Positions 7,274-13,887 of a stretch of DNA of 14,939 nucleotides are shown piece after piece. The position numbers were made by a program, and so were the translations under genes. The number at the start of each line of letters is the position of its first letter. The first letter of the stretch is position 1. Below the pieces are notes generated by a model. The model was not told where the DNA came from. It searched no databases and saw only the letters and a program-made list of their open reading frames with translations. Source of the stretch: Flavobacterium sp. (GTDB taxonomy: Bacteria; Bacteroidota; Bacteroidia; Flavobacteriales; Flavobacteriaceae); contig JAGORP010000048.1 in assembly GCA_018062725.1 (NCBI GenBank), positions 1 to 14,939 on the forward strand. Direction: 5' to 3'.

Positions 7274-7567
7274 TTACAGCTGGAAGAACTTTCGTAACAT
7301 TCGTTTTATAGGATTTTTTGAATGTTCGGGTAAGACGTTTTTGGCGACATATCGGGTTCCAAAGCCAATTATTTCATTCAATACCATCGATTTTAAATTG
7401 GGCGAGGTCACAAATTCTACAGCCGATACTTTTAAAAGATTTAATGGGGAAAAACCAGCAACAGTTTCGTGGTATTGTTGTTTTAAATTTATCAGATCGG
7501 TGGCTTTTTTCTCTTTCAAAAAAGTTATTTTTTCCCTCAGTGCTATTTTTTCATCATGTTTTTTCAT
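7274..7567 (-). CDS. small protein of unknown function, last gene of stress operon
   Basis: This encodes 97 residues. The N-terminal 40 residues are highly charged and helical (MKKHDEKIALREKITFLKEKK and on), probably a short coiled coil or amphipathic helix. The middle, with LLKVSAVEFVTSPNLKSMVLNEIIGFGTRYVAKNV, is mildly hydrophobic, and the end is basic. It has no signal peptide or confident membrane span and could associate peripherally with the inner membrane. The start overlaps the stop of the holin-like gene by one base (TGATG), so translation is coupled. I recall similar small ORFs beside YtxH and holin-like genes in flavobacteria but do not know a named family. Confidence 0.75.
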   Translation of the reverse strand: MKKHDEKIALREKITFLKEKKATDLINLKQQYHETVAGFSPLNLLKVSAVEFVTSPNLKSMVLNEIIGFGTRYVAKNVLPEHSKNPIKRMLRKFFQL

Positions 7568-7914
7568 CAGATCGTTTTGTTTTTTAATTTACTGATAATG
7601 AAGTTGCTTGTGGGGAGCTTTATACAGTTTTCTCTAAAAATATAAAGTAAAATAGCAATGCAGAAGTATCCAAAAGCGATGATAAAAAAGCCTAAAAAGG
7701 TAGCGCCTAAATAGTAGCCGATACAAAGGGATAATCCAATATTTATGAATAACAGGAATAAAACAACAACAATGGTTATCGCCAATTTTGCAGCCAAATT
7801 TGAAAAAATATCTGCCAATTTGTAAATGGCTTCATATTTACACAATTCGAGTGTTGTTTTGGTGTAGATTTCCGATTTTTCAATCAGTTCTTCGATTGTC
7901 GTTGTTTTTTCCAT
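7567..7914 (-). CDS. DUF1469/holin-like membrane protein
   Basis: This encodes 115 residues. The first 40 are a soluble helix rich in E and K. Two hydrophobic segments follow at about residues 42-65 (TIVVVLFLLFINIGLSLCIG) and 68-93, joined by a tight YYLGATF turn, and the tail is basic. This two-span hairpin after a charged helix is the layout of the putative Actinobacterial holin-X/DUF1469 family, called phage holin family although usually chromosomal and not tied to phage. Such proteins commonly travel with YtxH proteins, as here. No lysis partner is nearby, so a role in envelope stress is more likely than lysis. Confidence 0.8.
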   Translation of the reverse strand: MEKTTTIEELIEKSEIYTKTTLELCKYEAIYKLADIFSNLAAKLAITIVVVLFLLFINIGLSLCIGYYLGATFLGFFIIAFGYFCIAILLYIFRENCIKLPTSNFIISKLKNKTI

Positions 7915-7920
7915 GATTAT

Positions 7921-8151
7921 TTATTTTTGAGAAGTAACTGATTTTGCTTCTTCCAAAAAGCCATCGTATTTGTTGGAAACATCTTGATATAATCCATCAA
8001 ACTTTCCTTTAATTTCATCGGCAAAGCCTTGCCCTTTGTCCATAATTCGTTGTCTGGTTTTAGAACCTTTTGCGGGTGCAAATAAAACTCCTATTAATGC
8101 TCCAACTCCAATGCCTACTAAAACGCCAACGGCTATTTTTCCTGTTTCCAT
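7921..8151 (-). CDS. YtxH domain protein
   Basis: This encodes 76 residues. A glycine-rich membrane helix (VGVLVGIGVGALIGVLFAPAKG, about residues 8-29) ends in APAKGSKTRQ, the signature of YtxH, and is followed by a charged amphipathic helix with regular F, L and Y spacing. YtxH proteins are small general-stress proteins first named in Bacillus, anchored in the inner membrane; no biochemical activity is established. The gene is six bases upstream of the holin-like gene and follows the 50-aa gene by 22 bases. Confidence 0.9.
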   Translation of the reverse strand: METGKIAVGVLVGIGVGALIGVLFAPAKGSKTRQRIMDKGQGFADEIKGKFDGLYQDVSNKYDGFLEEAKSVTSQK

Positions 8152-8173
8152 AATTTCTATTTTTAATTAACTG

Positions 8174-8326
8174 TTATATTCTTTTTCCTTGAATTAATCG
8201 TAATAGAATTGCAACTACTGCAATAACTAATAAGATGTGAATGATTGAACCGGTGCTATAAGCGAAGAAGCCTATTGCCCAAAAAATGATTAAAAAAACC
8301 GCGAGTGCATATAGTAAATTTCCCAT
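8174..8326 (-). CDS. 50-aa membrane protein, DUF5670/Lmo0937-like
   Basis: Translating the minus strand from the ATG at 8324-8326 to the TAA at 8174-8176 gives 50 residues: MGNLLYALAVFLIIFW at the start, AIGFFAYSTGSIIH in the middle and VVAILLRLIQGKRI at the end. The pattern of two hydrophobic helices with a G-F-x-x-Y turn and a basic tail fits the Lmo0937/DUF5670 family of tiny membrane proteins. These are widespread in stress-induced operons and have no known activity. It lies 17 bases after the beta-barrel gene and 22 before YtxH, filling what would otherwise be a gap in the operon. Confidence 0.88.
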   Translation of the reverse strand: MGNLLYALAVFLIIFWAIGFFAYSTGSIIHILLVIAVVAILLRLIQGKRI

Positions 8327-8343
8327 GATTGCTTACTTTAGGG

Positions 8344-8994
8344 TTATAAAAATGAATAGGATAGGTATAAATTGATTACACTATTTTTCCCGTCAGGAAA
8401 GGTATAATTCGTTCCCATGAAATTTCTTTCTTTACCTACTTTTTGAAGTCCATAATTGTATCGCGCTCCAAAGCCAAATTGTTTGGCATCATATCCAAGT
8501 CCAAAAGCCAATCCAGTGTCAAACCTATTGTAATCGCTGTTGGTTATGTTATTTTGAATATTAAACAAGGTGCCTGGGACATCTTCCGTTACATTACCAT
8601 CTAACAGATACGCTAAATAGGGGCCTGCATGAATATTAAAACTAGGGGTTAAATTAATGACTAATAAAACAGGTGCTTCTAGATAATTCAGGTTAAACTC
8701 CGACGATCCGTTTACGAAATAATTATTGTAAGTCAGTTTCGCTCCTTTGGTAGTGTACAGGAATTCCGGTTGAATGGCAAGCGATTCAGTGATTGGAATT
8801 TTTGCAAATAATCCTGCATTAAAACCTGTAAGCACGTTATTACTTTCTACATTTTGAGTATTCAGATTGGAGAAATTTACCCCACCTTTAATACCAAATT
8901 TGAATTTTCCACCAGCATTAGATTCTTGTGCTGCCGATAGTTGTGCGAGTCCTGCAAAGAGTACAATCGCAACCATTCTTTTTAAGTTTTCCAT
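8344..8994 (-). CDS. outer-membrane beta-barrel protein (porin family, PorT-like)
   Basis: This encodes 216 residues. The signal peptide covers about residues 1-22 (ends LSAAQ). The mature part begins FKFGIKGGVNFSNL and shows alternating strands with turn residues, including LTGFNAGLFAKIPI, LAIQPEFLYTTKGAKL, FNIHAGPYLAYLLDG, GLAFGLGYDAKQFGFGARYNYGL and a final NLYLSYSFL ending in an aromatic/hydrophobic strand. This is the outer-membrane beta-barrel family common in Bacteroidota, with about eight strands. No enzymatic residues are evident. It is encoded 17 bases after csbD and 17 before the DUF5670-like gene, so it belongs to the stress operon. Confidence 0.88.
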   Translation of the reverse strand: MENLKRMVAIVLFAGLAQLSAAQESNAGGKFKFGIKGGVNFSNLNTQNVESNNVLTGFNAGLFAKIPITESLAIQPEFLYTTKGAKLTYNNYFVNGSSEFNLNYLEAPVLLVINLTPSFNIHAGPYLAYLLDGNVTEDVPGTLFNIQNNITNSDYNRFDTGLAFGLGYDAKQFGFGARYNYGLQKVGKERNFMGTNYTFPDGKNSVINLYLSYSFL

Positions 8995-9011
8995 TTTTTA
9001 TGAATTAAGGA

Positions 9012-9197
9012 TTATAATTCTGATAAAATCTTGTGTAATTCTTCCTTGGTTTTCCCCAATTTCACTTGAAGTTTTCCAAGCATCTCGTCTTTTTTTCCTT
9101 CGGCAAATAATAGATCATCATCCGTCAATGTTGCAAATTGTTGTTTTAATTTCCCTTTTTGCTCTTCCCAAATTCCTTTAATTTCTGTTGTGTTCAT
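9012..9197 (-). CDS. CsbD family stress protein
   Basis: This encodes 61 residues from the ATG at 9197. The in-frame extension to 9278 is rejected because it would run through the promoter elements at 9236-9300. [29 protein letters not shown] and [23 protein letters not shown] match the CsbD layout: a K-G-x-W-x-x-x-K-G-K-x-K helix followed by L-TDDDL and GK-DE-x-x-GKLQ. CsbD is a small soluble general-stress protein of unknown mechanism. Here it is the first gene of a six-gene operon running to 7274. Its promoter carries the tandem 21-bp half-sites described separately. Confidence 0.92.
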   Translation of the reverse strand: MNTTEIKGIWEEQKGKLKQQFATLTDDDLLFAEGKKDEMLGKLQVKLGKTKEELHKILSEL

Positions 9198-9235
9198 TTT
9201 TTTTGTTTTATAGTAAGAATGTGTTTTCTTGCTAG

Positions 9236-9300
9236 TGTAAAGATGTAATATATTGAATTGTAATGTGTTGTAAAACATTAAATAGAAGTTGTAATATTCC
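9236..9300 (-). promoter_or_regulatory. csbD operon promoter with tandem 21-bp half-sites
   Basis: On the minus strand the order is: outer half-site GGAATATTACAAC (9288-9300), inner half-site core TACAAC (9267-9272), 25 bp, then TTTACA (9236-9241), 38 bp before the ATG. The two TACAAC cores are exactly 21 bp apart. The layout is shared with the promoters at 9820, 10370, 11198 and 14472. Confidence 0.7.
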
Positions 9301-9308
9301 TAGGTTTA

Positions 9309-9797
9309 TTAAAATTGGAATCGAACTCCTAAGGCAATATCGGGTCCGAAGTTGCTCTCTCTAAAGTCATCAGAATTGAAATAAATCTCAGGACGGAAGT
9401 CTAAAGAAAGCATTAGCGGAATATCAAAATCATATTCGATACCAATATCTCCGGCCACTAAGCCATAGGCTCCGTTGTCATTATTGAATCGGTTGTCCAA
9501 TTTCCAAGTCCCCACTCCAGCACCCACTCCAGCAAACCAATTAAAGCCACCGTCAATATTCATAACCCATTGGTATAACCCAACCAGTTTAATGGCATCT
9601 ACATCATTGCTGTTTCTCCAACCCAAATCGAATTCCAATCGGTTGTTGGTGTCTAATTTTCTTTGGTAGGAGATTTCTCCTCCAAATCCATCATTGTCTC
9701 CTAATCGTAAGCCTATTGCATTATCGGACATGCTTTGGGCTGCTGTGCTAAATGTTACTCCTAGTAACAGACTAGCAACTATACTAATTTTTCTCAT
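9309..9797 (-). CDS. outer-membrane beta-barrel protein, 162 aa
   Basis: The ATG at 9797 begins a signal peptide (MRKISIVASLLLGVTFSTAAQ). The in-frame ATG at 9845 would start upstream of the TTTACA promoter box and is rejected. The mature protein has alternating short strands: NAIGLRLGDNDGFGGEISYQRKL, RLEFDLGWR, IKLVGLYQWVM, FNWFAGVGAGVGTWK, YGLVAGDIGIEYDF, LMLSLDFRPEIYF, and a last strand DIALGVRFQF with the C-terminal phenylalanine expected by the BAM machinery. The size and pattern suggest an eight-stranded barrel. The ligand is unknown. It is a single gene between the csbD operon and the permease-like gene, with a promoter of the shared type. Confidence 0.85.
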   Translation of the reverse strand: MRKISIVASLLLGVTFSTAAQSMSDNAIGLRLGDNDGFGGEISYQRKLDTNNRLEFDLGWRNSNDVDAIKLVGLYQWVMNIDGGFNWFAGVGAGVGTWKLDNRFNNDNGAYGLVAGDIGIEYDFDIPLMLSLDFRPEIYFNSDDFRESNFGPDIALGVRFQF

Positions 9798-9819
9798 AAT
9801 CTTAAGATTGTTTGTTGCG

Positions 9820-9884
9820 TGTAAAGGTGCTACCTCAAACGTCAATTTGGCTTATATAGTTTGATTAAAAACTTGTAAGATTCC
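9820..9884 (-). promoter_or_regulatory. beta-barrel gene promoter with tandem 21-bp half-sites
   Basis: Minus strand: outer half-site GGAATCTTACAAG (9872-9884), inner core TATAAG (9851-9856), 25 bp, then CCTTTACA with TTTACA at 9820-9825, 22 bp before the ATG at 9797. Cores are 21 bp apart. The outer half-site touches the stop codon of the permease-like gene. Confidence 0.7.
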
Positions 9885-10312
9885 TATGTTTGTGACTGAT
9901 TTTGAATAGGATACGATTCTGAAGTATCGTTATCTTCCGTTTCATTAGTGACATCTAGTTCGGTATATTCATTGGATAATTCTCGGATTTCCTTTTCCGT
10001 TTTTTGATGGGTATTCATGACGGAATTATTGGCCAATTCGTTAGAAGATATTAGCTCATTCATTTTAAGATGCACCAAAGCCGAATACTTGTTGAATGAT
10101 TTTTGAATGATAAACAAACTCAAAAACGTAAACCCAAAAATAATATCGCCAATGTTTTGATGCGCGTTACTTGAAGTAAATAAATTCGTCCCCCACCAAT
10201 AAATCACCATACAAAAAGCCACCACAAATACGATAGAATTGCCTAACAATTTAGTGGCGAGTTGGGTTAATAACTCGAATTTTAGGTCCATATAGAGATA
10301 CGCTTTTTTCAT
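9884..10312 (-). CDS. low-affinity iron permease family membrane protein
   Basis: This encodes 142 residues. Two hydrophobic spans lie at about residues 24-42 (NSIVFVVAFCMVIYWWG) and 53-70 (IGDIIFGFTFLSLFIIQKS). They are followed by YSALVHLKMNELI, the characteristic post-membrane segment of the low-affinity iron permease family (PF04120), and an acidic, probably disordered tail. Despite the family name, iron transport by the short bacterial members is not established. There is no sign of an iron-box here; the promoter is of the shared tandem-half-site type instead, hinting at a stress role. The start at 10312 is preferred; the ATG encoding residue 8 is an alternative. Confidence 0.85.
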   Translation of the reverse strand: MKKAYLYMDLKFELLTQLATKLLGNSIVFVVAFCMVIYWWGTNLFTSSNAHQNIGDIIFGFTFLSLFIIQKSFNKYSALVHLKMNELISSNELANNSVMNTHQKTEKEIRELSNEYTELDVTNETEDNDTSESYPIQNQSQT

Positions 10313-10369
10313 TCCAGTACAGTGTATAAATTATTAAAGTAAATGAGTAATTTGGGGAGAAAGTAAGTA

Positions 10370-10433
10370 TGTAAAGGTCTTATTATTAATTTTTAATAAG
10401 TTATATAACTCTTGTGTTTAGTTGTAGAATTCA
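10370..10433 (-). promoter_or_regulatory. permease-like gene promoter with tandem 21-bp half-sites
   Basis: Minus strand: outer half-site TGAATTCTACAAC (10421-10433), inner core TATAAC (10400-10405) within the perfect palindrome AGTTATATAACT (10399-10410), 24 bp, then CCTTTACA with TTTACA at 10370-10375. Cores are 21 bp apart. The gap to the box is one base shorter than in the other four promoters. Confidence 0.7.
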
Positions 10434-10448
10434 CAGCCTTGTAGGCAT

Positions 10449-10479
10449 AAAAAAAAGTCAACCCAATTGGATTGACTTT
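10449..10479 (-). terminator. terminator of the lipoprotein gene
   Basis: On the minus strand AAAGTCAA and TTGACTTT (10472-10479 with 10454-10461) pair, with CC/GG inside after one mismatch and an AATT loop, followed by eight T residues. It lies 18 bp after the lipoprotein stop codon. Confidence 0.88.
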
Positions 10480-10497
10480 CAATTTGTATTTAGAAAT

Positions 10498-11175
10498 TTA
10501 TTCTTTAGCTTCTTCGTTTTCTCTGCTTTTTGCTCCAATTCTGTTGACTTTAAACATTGGAGCCAATTTGAATTTAATGGTCGCGATTTTGCCATTGTCA
10601 TCAGAGGATAAACCTTCTTTTTCTACTGTATTCTTTCTAGTGTCTAATGCTTCATACATTAGCTTAATTTCATCATAATCTTCTCTGGTAAATTCGCTTT
10701 TATTTTGTTTGTAGGCATCAAAAAAGTTTTGATACACCGTCAAAATATTGTCTTTGTTTACCCAAGCAAAGCTCATGTCGCTACCAATTTTACCAGCACC
10801 AAACAAGCGGTCTCTTAACAATTGAGAAGAACTTACTCTTTGTGGTTTGGCAGGTTCTGCATTTGCTAATGCAATTATTCGATATTCATCGTATTTCGCA
10901 TTTGAAGCATTTAGTTTTTCTTCAGAAGCTGCTTTTTTATCTTCGTCTAAACTGGCTAAAGCATCATCTGCACTTGCTTTTCTGGCTTCATAATCGGCAG
11001 TAATTTGCTCCCAATTGGCCTGACGTTCTTCTGCAGAAACTGTTTTTAGAGAATCTACATAACTTTCTAATTCGTTGATTCGATTGTCGGCTAATTCTTG
11101 CTCTTTGTCTTTACAAGAAATTACTCCCAATAAAATGATTGAAAATAATCCGAATCTTATTGCACTGTTTTTCAT
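10498..11175 (-). CDS. coiled-coil lipoprotein, unknown function
   Basis: This encodes 225 residues. A short hydrophobic leader ends in the lipobox GVISC, so cysteine 21 should be lipidated. The following KDKEQ lacks the acidic surface-export signal described for some Bacteroidota lipoproteins, so a periplasm-facing membrane anchor is likely. Residues about 25-105 are a charged, alanine- and glutamate-rich helix (coiled coil) with W55 in RQANWEQITADYEARKA. Residues 120-200 form a second domain with LLRDRLFGAG, MSFAWVNKDNILTVYQNFFDAY and YDEIKLMYEALD. I do not recognise a named family with certainty; it may relate to DUF6565-type Bacteroidota lipoproteins. Its promoter is of the tandem-half-site type. 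Confidence 0.8.
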   Translation of the reverse strand: MKNSAIRFGLFSIILLGVISCKDKEQELADNRINELESYVDSLKTVSAEERQANWEQITADYEARKASADDALASLDEDKKAASEEKLNASNAKYDEYRIIALANAEPAKPQRVSSSQLLRDRLFGAGKIGSDMSFAWVNKDNILTVYQNFFDAYKQNKSEFTREDYDEIKLMYEALDTRKNTVEKEGLSSDDNGKIATIKFKLAPMFKVNRIGAKSRENEEAKE

Positions 11176-11197
11176 AATATTTAAGTTTTAATATTTA

Positions 11198-11262
11198 TGT
11201 AAATCTACTTTCATACGGCATGTAAAATGTTATAAGATTTATGGTATTAGTTATATAATTCT
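11198..11262 (-). promoter_or_regulatory. lipoprotein gene promoter with tandem 21-bp half-sites
   Basis: Minus strand: outer half-site AGAATTATATAAC (11250-11262), inner TATAAC (11229-11234, extended AAATCTTATAAC), 25 bp, then TAGATTTACA with TTTACA at 11198-11203, 22 bp before the ATG. Cores are 21 bp apart. Here the box also keeps the TA of the TAnnTTTG consensus. Confidence 0.72.
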
Positions 11263-11277
11263 GTTTAGAAATAAAGA

Positions 11278-11299
11278 GGGCCGTCTAAAAAGACAGCCC
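11278..11299 (-). terminator. terminator of the AraC-kinase-receiver operon
   Basis: On the minus strand GGGCTGTCT pairs with AGACGGCCC (9 bp, one G-U pair) around a TTTT loop, followed by a T-rich stretch (TCTTTATTTC). It lies 22 bp after the receiver stop codon. Confidence 0.8.
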
Positions 11300-11321
11300 T
11301 TAAGATTGAATGGTAGTACAG

Positions 11322-11756
11322 TTACATGCGTTCCATGTACCAATTTAATTCCTGTTCCATTTTTTGTTGTTTGATTAAGGTTTCGATGGCTTTTTGCAGA
11401 CGCATAAAGGCGGTTTCCGACTTGACGACATAATCAAATGCTTTATGATGCATACAGCTCACGGCGATATCGATTTTATCTTGACTGGAAAGCATTATTA
11501 CAGGAATTTTAGAGTCAAATTCTTTTATTTTGTCTAGCGTTTCTATGCCATTCATTGCTGTTTTTTCAATGCCGTCGAGGTTAAAATCCAGTATGACAAC
11601 ATCGGGTTTTTCAGCGATATTCGCAAGACACAATTCTCCAGTGGCAAAGGTTTCGATGTCGAAATCGTTGTGGTTTGAAAATTGAATTTCGAGCGATTTT
11701 AAAAAAACGGCATCGTCATCAACCAGGAATAACTTTATTTTATTTTCGCTTTTCAC
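11322..11756 (-). CDS. stand-alone response regulator receiver
   Basis: This encodes 144 residues and is only a receiver domain. LFLVDDDAVF places the acidic pocket at D13-D15, ILDFNLDG gives the phospho-acceptor D57, VIMLSSQD the conserved S90, and FDYVVKSE the lysine K112. After residue 120 there is only a charged helix and no DNA-binding or enzymatic output. Such proteins act as phosphate relays or bind a partner. It starts four bases after the hybrid kinase stop codon and is clearly part of the same operon. It is a plausible phosphorylation target of the kinase Hpt domain, in the manner of receiver-Hpt relays; that pairing is inferred from gene order only. Confidence 0.9.
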   Translation of the reverse strand: MKSENKIKLFLVDDDAVFLKSLEIQFSNHNDFDIETFATGELCLANIAEKPDVVILDFNLDGIEKTAMNGIETLDKIKEFDSKIPVIMLSSQDKIDIAVSCMHHKAFDYVVKSETAFMRLQKAIETLIKQQKMEQELNWYMERM

Positions 11757-11760
11757 GATA

Positions 11761-13866
11761 CTATTGTTTAAGATTATTAAGTTCTTTCTCGAGTTCTACA
11801 AACGTTTGCTGGCAGACTTTTTCGAGTTGTAAGATTAAATTGTCTAAATCTTTTGACACTTCGAGTTTATGAGCAAATTCTTGAATTTTTTGAGCTACTT
11901 CAGTGATTTTAGGATCCATACCCATAATGGTAAAGGAAGGAATCATTTTATGAATGGTCGCTTGTAATAATTGCCAATCTTTGTTTGCAAAACTTTTTCG
12001 CATAGTTTGCACCAACGGAGGTGTTTGTTTTAAGTAGACTTCAATCATTTCAGCCATGAGTTTCGGATTGGATTGGGTCAATTTTAAGAGATAACTCATG
12101 TCGACATATTTGATAGTGACTTGTTTGGGATGTTCTCCTTTTGTGTGTTCTATGATCACTACAGGTTTATGGATGACGCTGATTAATTTACTGTATAACA
12201 ATCGTTCGTCTACTGGTTTGGAAATGTAATCGTTCATGCCTACTTCTTTGCATTTTTCGACATCCACTGTGGTAACATCGGCCGTGAGGGCAATGATTGG
12301 AATGTCTAATTTCATGGTTTCTCTTATATAGGTTGTGGCTTCAAAGCCATTCATTTCTGGCATTTGTAAGTCCATCAGGATAATATCGTAGGCTTTCAAT
12401 TCTAATTTTTCGATCGCAATTTTTCCGTTGCCCGCGATTTCGCATTCAAATCCAAAATCGTCTAAGAGTGTTTTCATTAGCAACTGATTCAGCTCCATAT
12501 CTTCCACCACTAATACTTTTATGTCTTTTATGTCGGTGTTCAATTCGGAAATTTCAGGTTCGAGAACCGCTTCCGCATTCGTTTTGTAAAAATCCAAACT
12601 GAAACTAAAAGTGGAGCCTATGTTTAATTCGCTTTCTACTTCAATAGTTCCATGTTGTGCTTCTACCAATTGTTTTACGATGGCAAGTCCTAATCCAGTT
12701 CCGGCAAACAATCTTGAAGTACCGCTGGTGGCTTGCTGGAAATTTTCAAAAACCTTTTCAATTTTGGTGTCTTTTATACCAATTCCGGTATCGGTAATCG
12801 AAAATTTAATGGTTACTTTTTTGGCATCTTCTGACATTAAATCAACGCTAACAGTTATGATACCTTTATTGGTAAACTTAACGGCATTGCTAACTAAATT
12901 TAAAATGATTTGATGTAAGCGGACAGGATCTCCAATCAAAATTTCGGGAATTTGACTGTCATAATTGGTTACTAACTGTAAGTTTTTTTCCTGAATTTTA
13001 GTTTCAAACAGGTGCAACATCGCTTTAATGGATAAGGATAACTTAAAGGGTATTTTTTCAAAAGTCATTTTACCAGCATCTACTTTGGCCAAATCTAGAA
13101 TGTCGTTTATCAGAACAATCAATGAATCTCCGCTCATTTTTATAGCGGTTAGGTATTCTTTTTGTTTCGGAGTTAGATCGGTTTTAAGAATCACTTTGGT
13201 GAAGCCAATAATGGCATTCATTGGCGTTCGAATTTCGTGACTCATGTTTGACAGAAATTGTTGTTTAGAATTTACCGATTCATTAGCAACTATTGTGGCG
13301 CGTTCTGCAAATATTTTTGCTTCGGTAAGTTCTTTTTCCAATGCTTTTTGTATGGTAATGTCTCTAGCCACCACCACTGCGCCAATTACCGTATCGTTTT
13401 GGTCTTTGTAGATGGAACCGTTAAAAAGTACATCGGTCAGTTTTTGGTCTTTGATTGTTAAAGGGAAATCGATTACAAATCCGTTTTTAAAAATCTCTTC
13501 GTACGATTCTCGTGCTTTATGAGGTTCTGTAAAATAATCGAAAAAGGAAGAACCAATTAGCGCTTCTTTTGCGGTTCCAGTAACCCGGACAGACGCATCG
13601 TTGGTGTCGGTAATTTTTCCTTCGCGACTGATGGTAAATAAGGGATCTCGACTGGCTTCTATAAGACTTAACGTGTATTTGGAAGCTGTATGAAGTTCGC
13701 TATTAAAGGCTGCCAATTGAATGTTTTTGTGTTTATATCCTTTGATTAAAAAGTACACAATTACTACGGCTACAGTTGTAAGAAGAAATAGTAGTAGAAA
13801 GGGTATATTAGTAATGGTAATTATTTTTCCGAATAAAAGAGTCATAAGTTGTAGTTTAAAAAGCAT
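11761..13866 (-). CDS. hybrid sensor histidine kinase: PAS-HisKA-HATPase-REC-Hpt
   Basis: This encodes 701 residues. One membrane helix (about 21-42) without a periplasmic domain is followed by a PAS domain (about 62-175, ending VVVARDIT). The HisKA domain has SHEIRTPMN with phospho-acceptor H210. The ATPase shows an N-box around N323-N327, DTGIGI at 359-364 and GTGLGL at 389-394. The receiver has E455-D456, phospho-acceptor D499 (ILMDLQMPEMNG) and K550. A C-terminal Hpt domain has H639 in QATIHKMIPSF. It is a complete internal phosphorelay. The signal is probably cytoplasmic or membrane-borne, sensed by PAS. It starts 21 bases after the AraC gene and ends four before the receiver. M1 at 13866 or M8 at 13845 may be the start. 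Confidence 0.93.
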   Translation of the reverse strand: MLFKLQLMTLLFGKIITITNIPFLLLFLLTTVAVVIVYFLIKGYKHKNIQLAAFNSELHTASKYTLSLIEASRDPLFTISREGKITDTNDASVRVTGTAKEALIGSSFFDYFTEPHKARESYEEIFKNGFVIDFPLTIKDQKLTDVLFNGSIYKDQNDTVIGAVVVARDITIQKALEKELTEAKIFAERATIVANESVNSKQQFLSNMSHEIRTPMNAIIGFTKVILKTDLTPKQKEYLTAIKMSGDSLIVLINDILDLAKVDAGKMTFEKIPFKLSLSIKAMLHLFETKIQEKNLQLVTNYDSQIPEILIGDPVRLHQIILNLVSNAVKFTNKGIITVSVDLMSEDAKKVTIKFSITDTGIGIKDTKIEKVFENFQQATSGTSRLFAGTGLGLAIVKQLVEAQHGTIEVESELNIGSTFSFSLDFYKTNAEAVLEPEISELNTDIKDIKVLVVEDMELNQLLMKTLLDDFGFECEIAGNGKIAIEKLELKAYDIILMDLQMPEMNGFEATTYIRETMKLDIPIIALTADVTTVDVEKCKEVGMNDYISKPVDERLLYSKLISVIHKPVVIIEHTKGEHPKQVTIKYVDMSYLLKLTQSNPKLMAEMIEVYLKQTPPLVQTMRKSFANKDWQLLQATIHKMIPSFTIMGMDPKITEVAQKIQEFAHKLEVSKDLDNLILQLEKVCQQTFVELEKELNNLKQ

Positions 13867-13887
13867 TATTGATGTGTGCCGATTCGG

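Noticed and set aside
7567..7914. Holin-like protein as a sign of a prophage.
   Set aside because: No endolysin, spanin or structural phage genes are nearby; DUF1469-type holin-like proteins with YtxH are normal chromosomal genes.
9798..9845. Longer start of the 162-aa beta-barrel at 9845.
   Set aside because: It would place 16 residues before the signal peptide and start upstream of the TTTACA box at 9820-9825.
9884..10312. Iron-regulated uptake gene, from the family name low-affinity iron permease.
   Set aside because: No Fur-like site or TonB/siderophore neighbour is seen and the promoter belongs to the shared stress-type set, so an iron role is not claimed.
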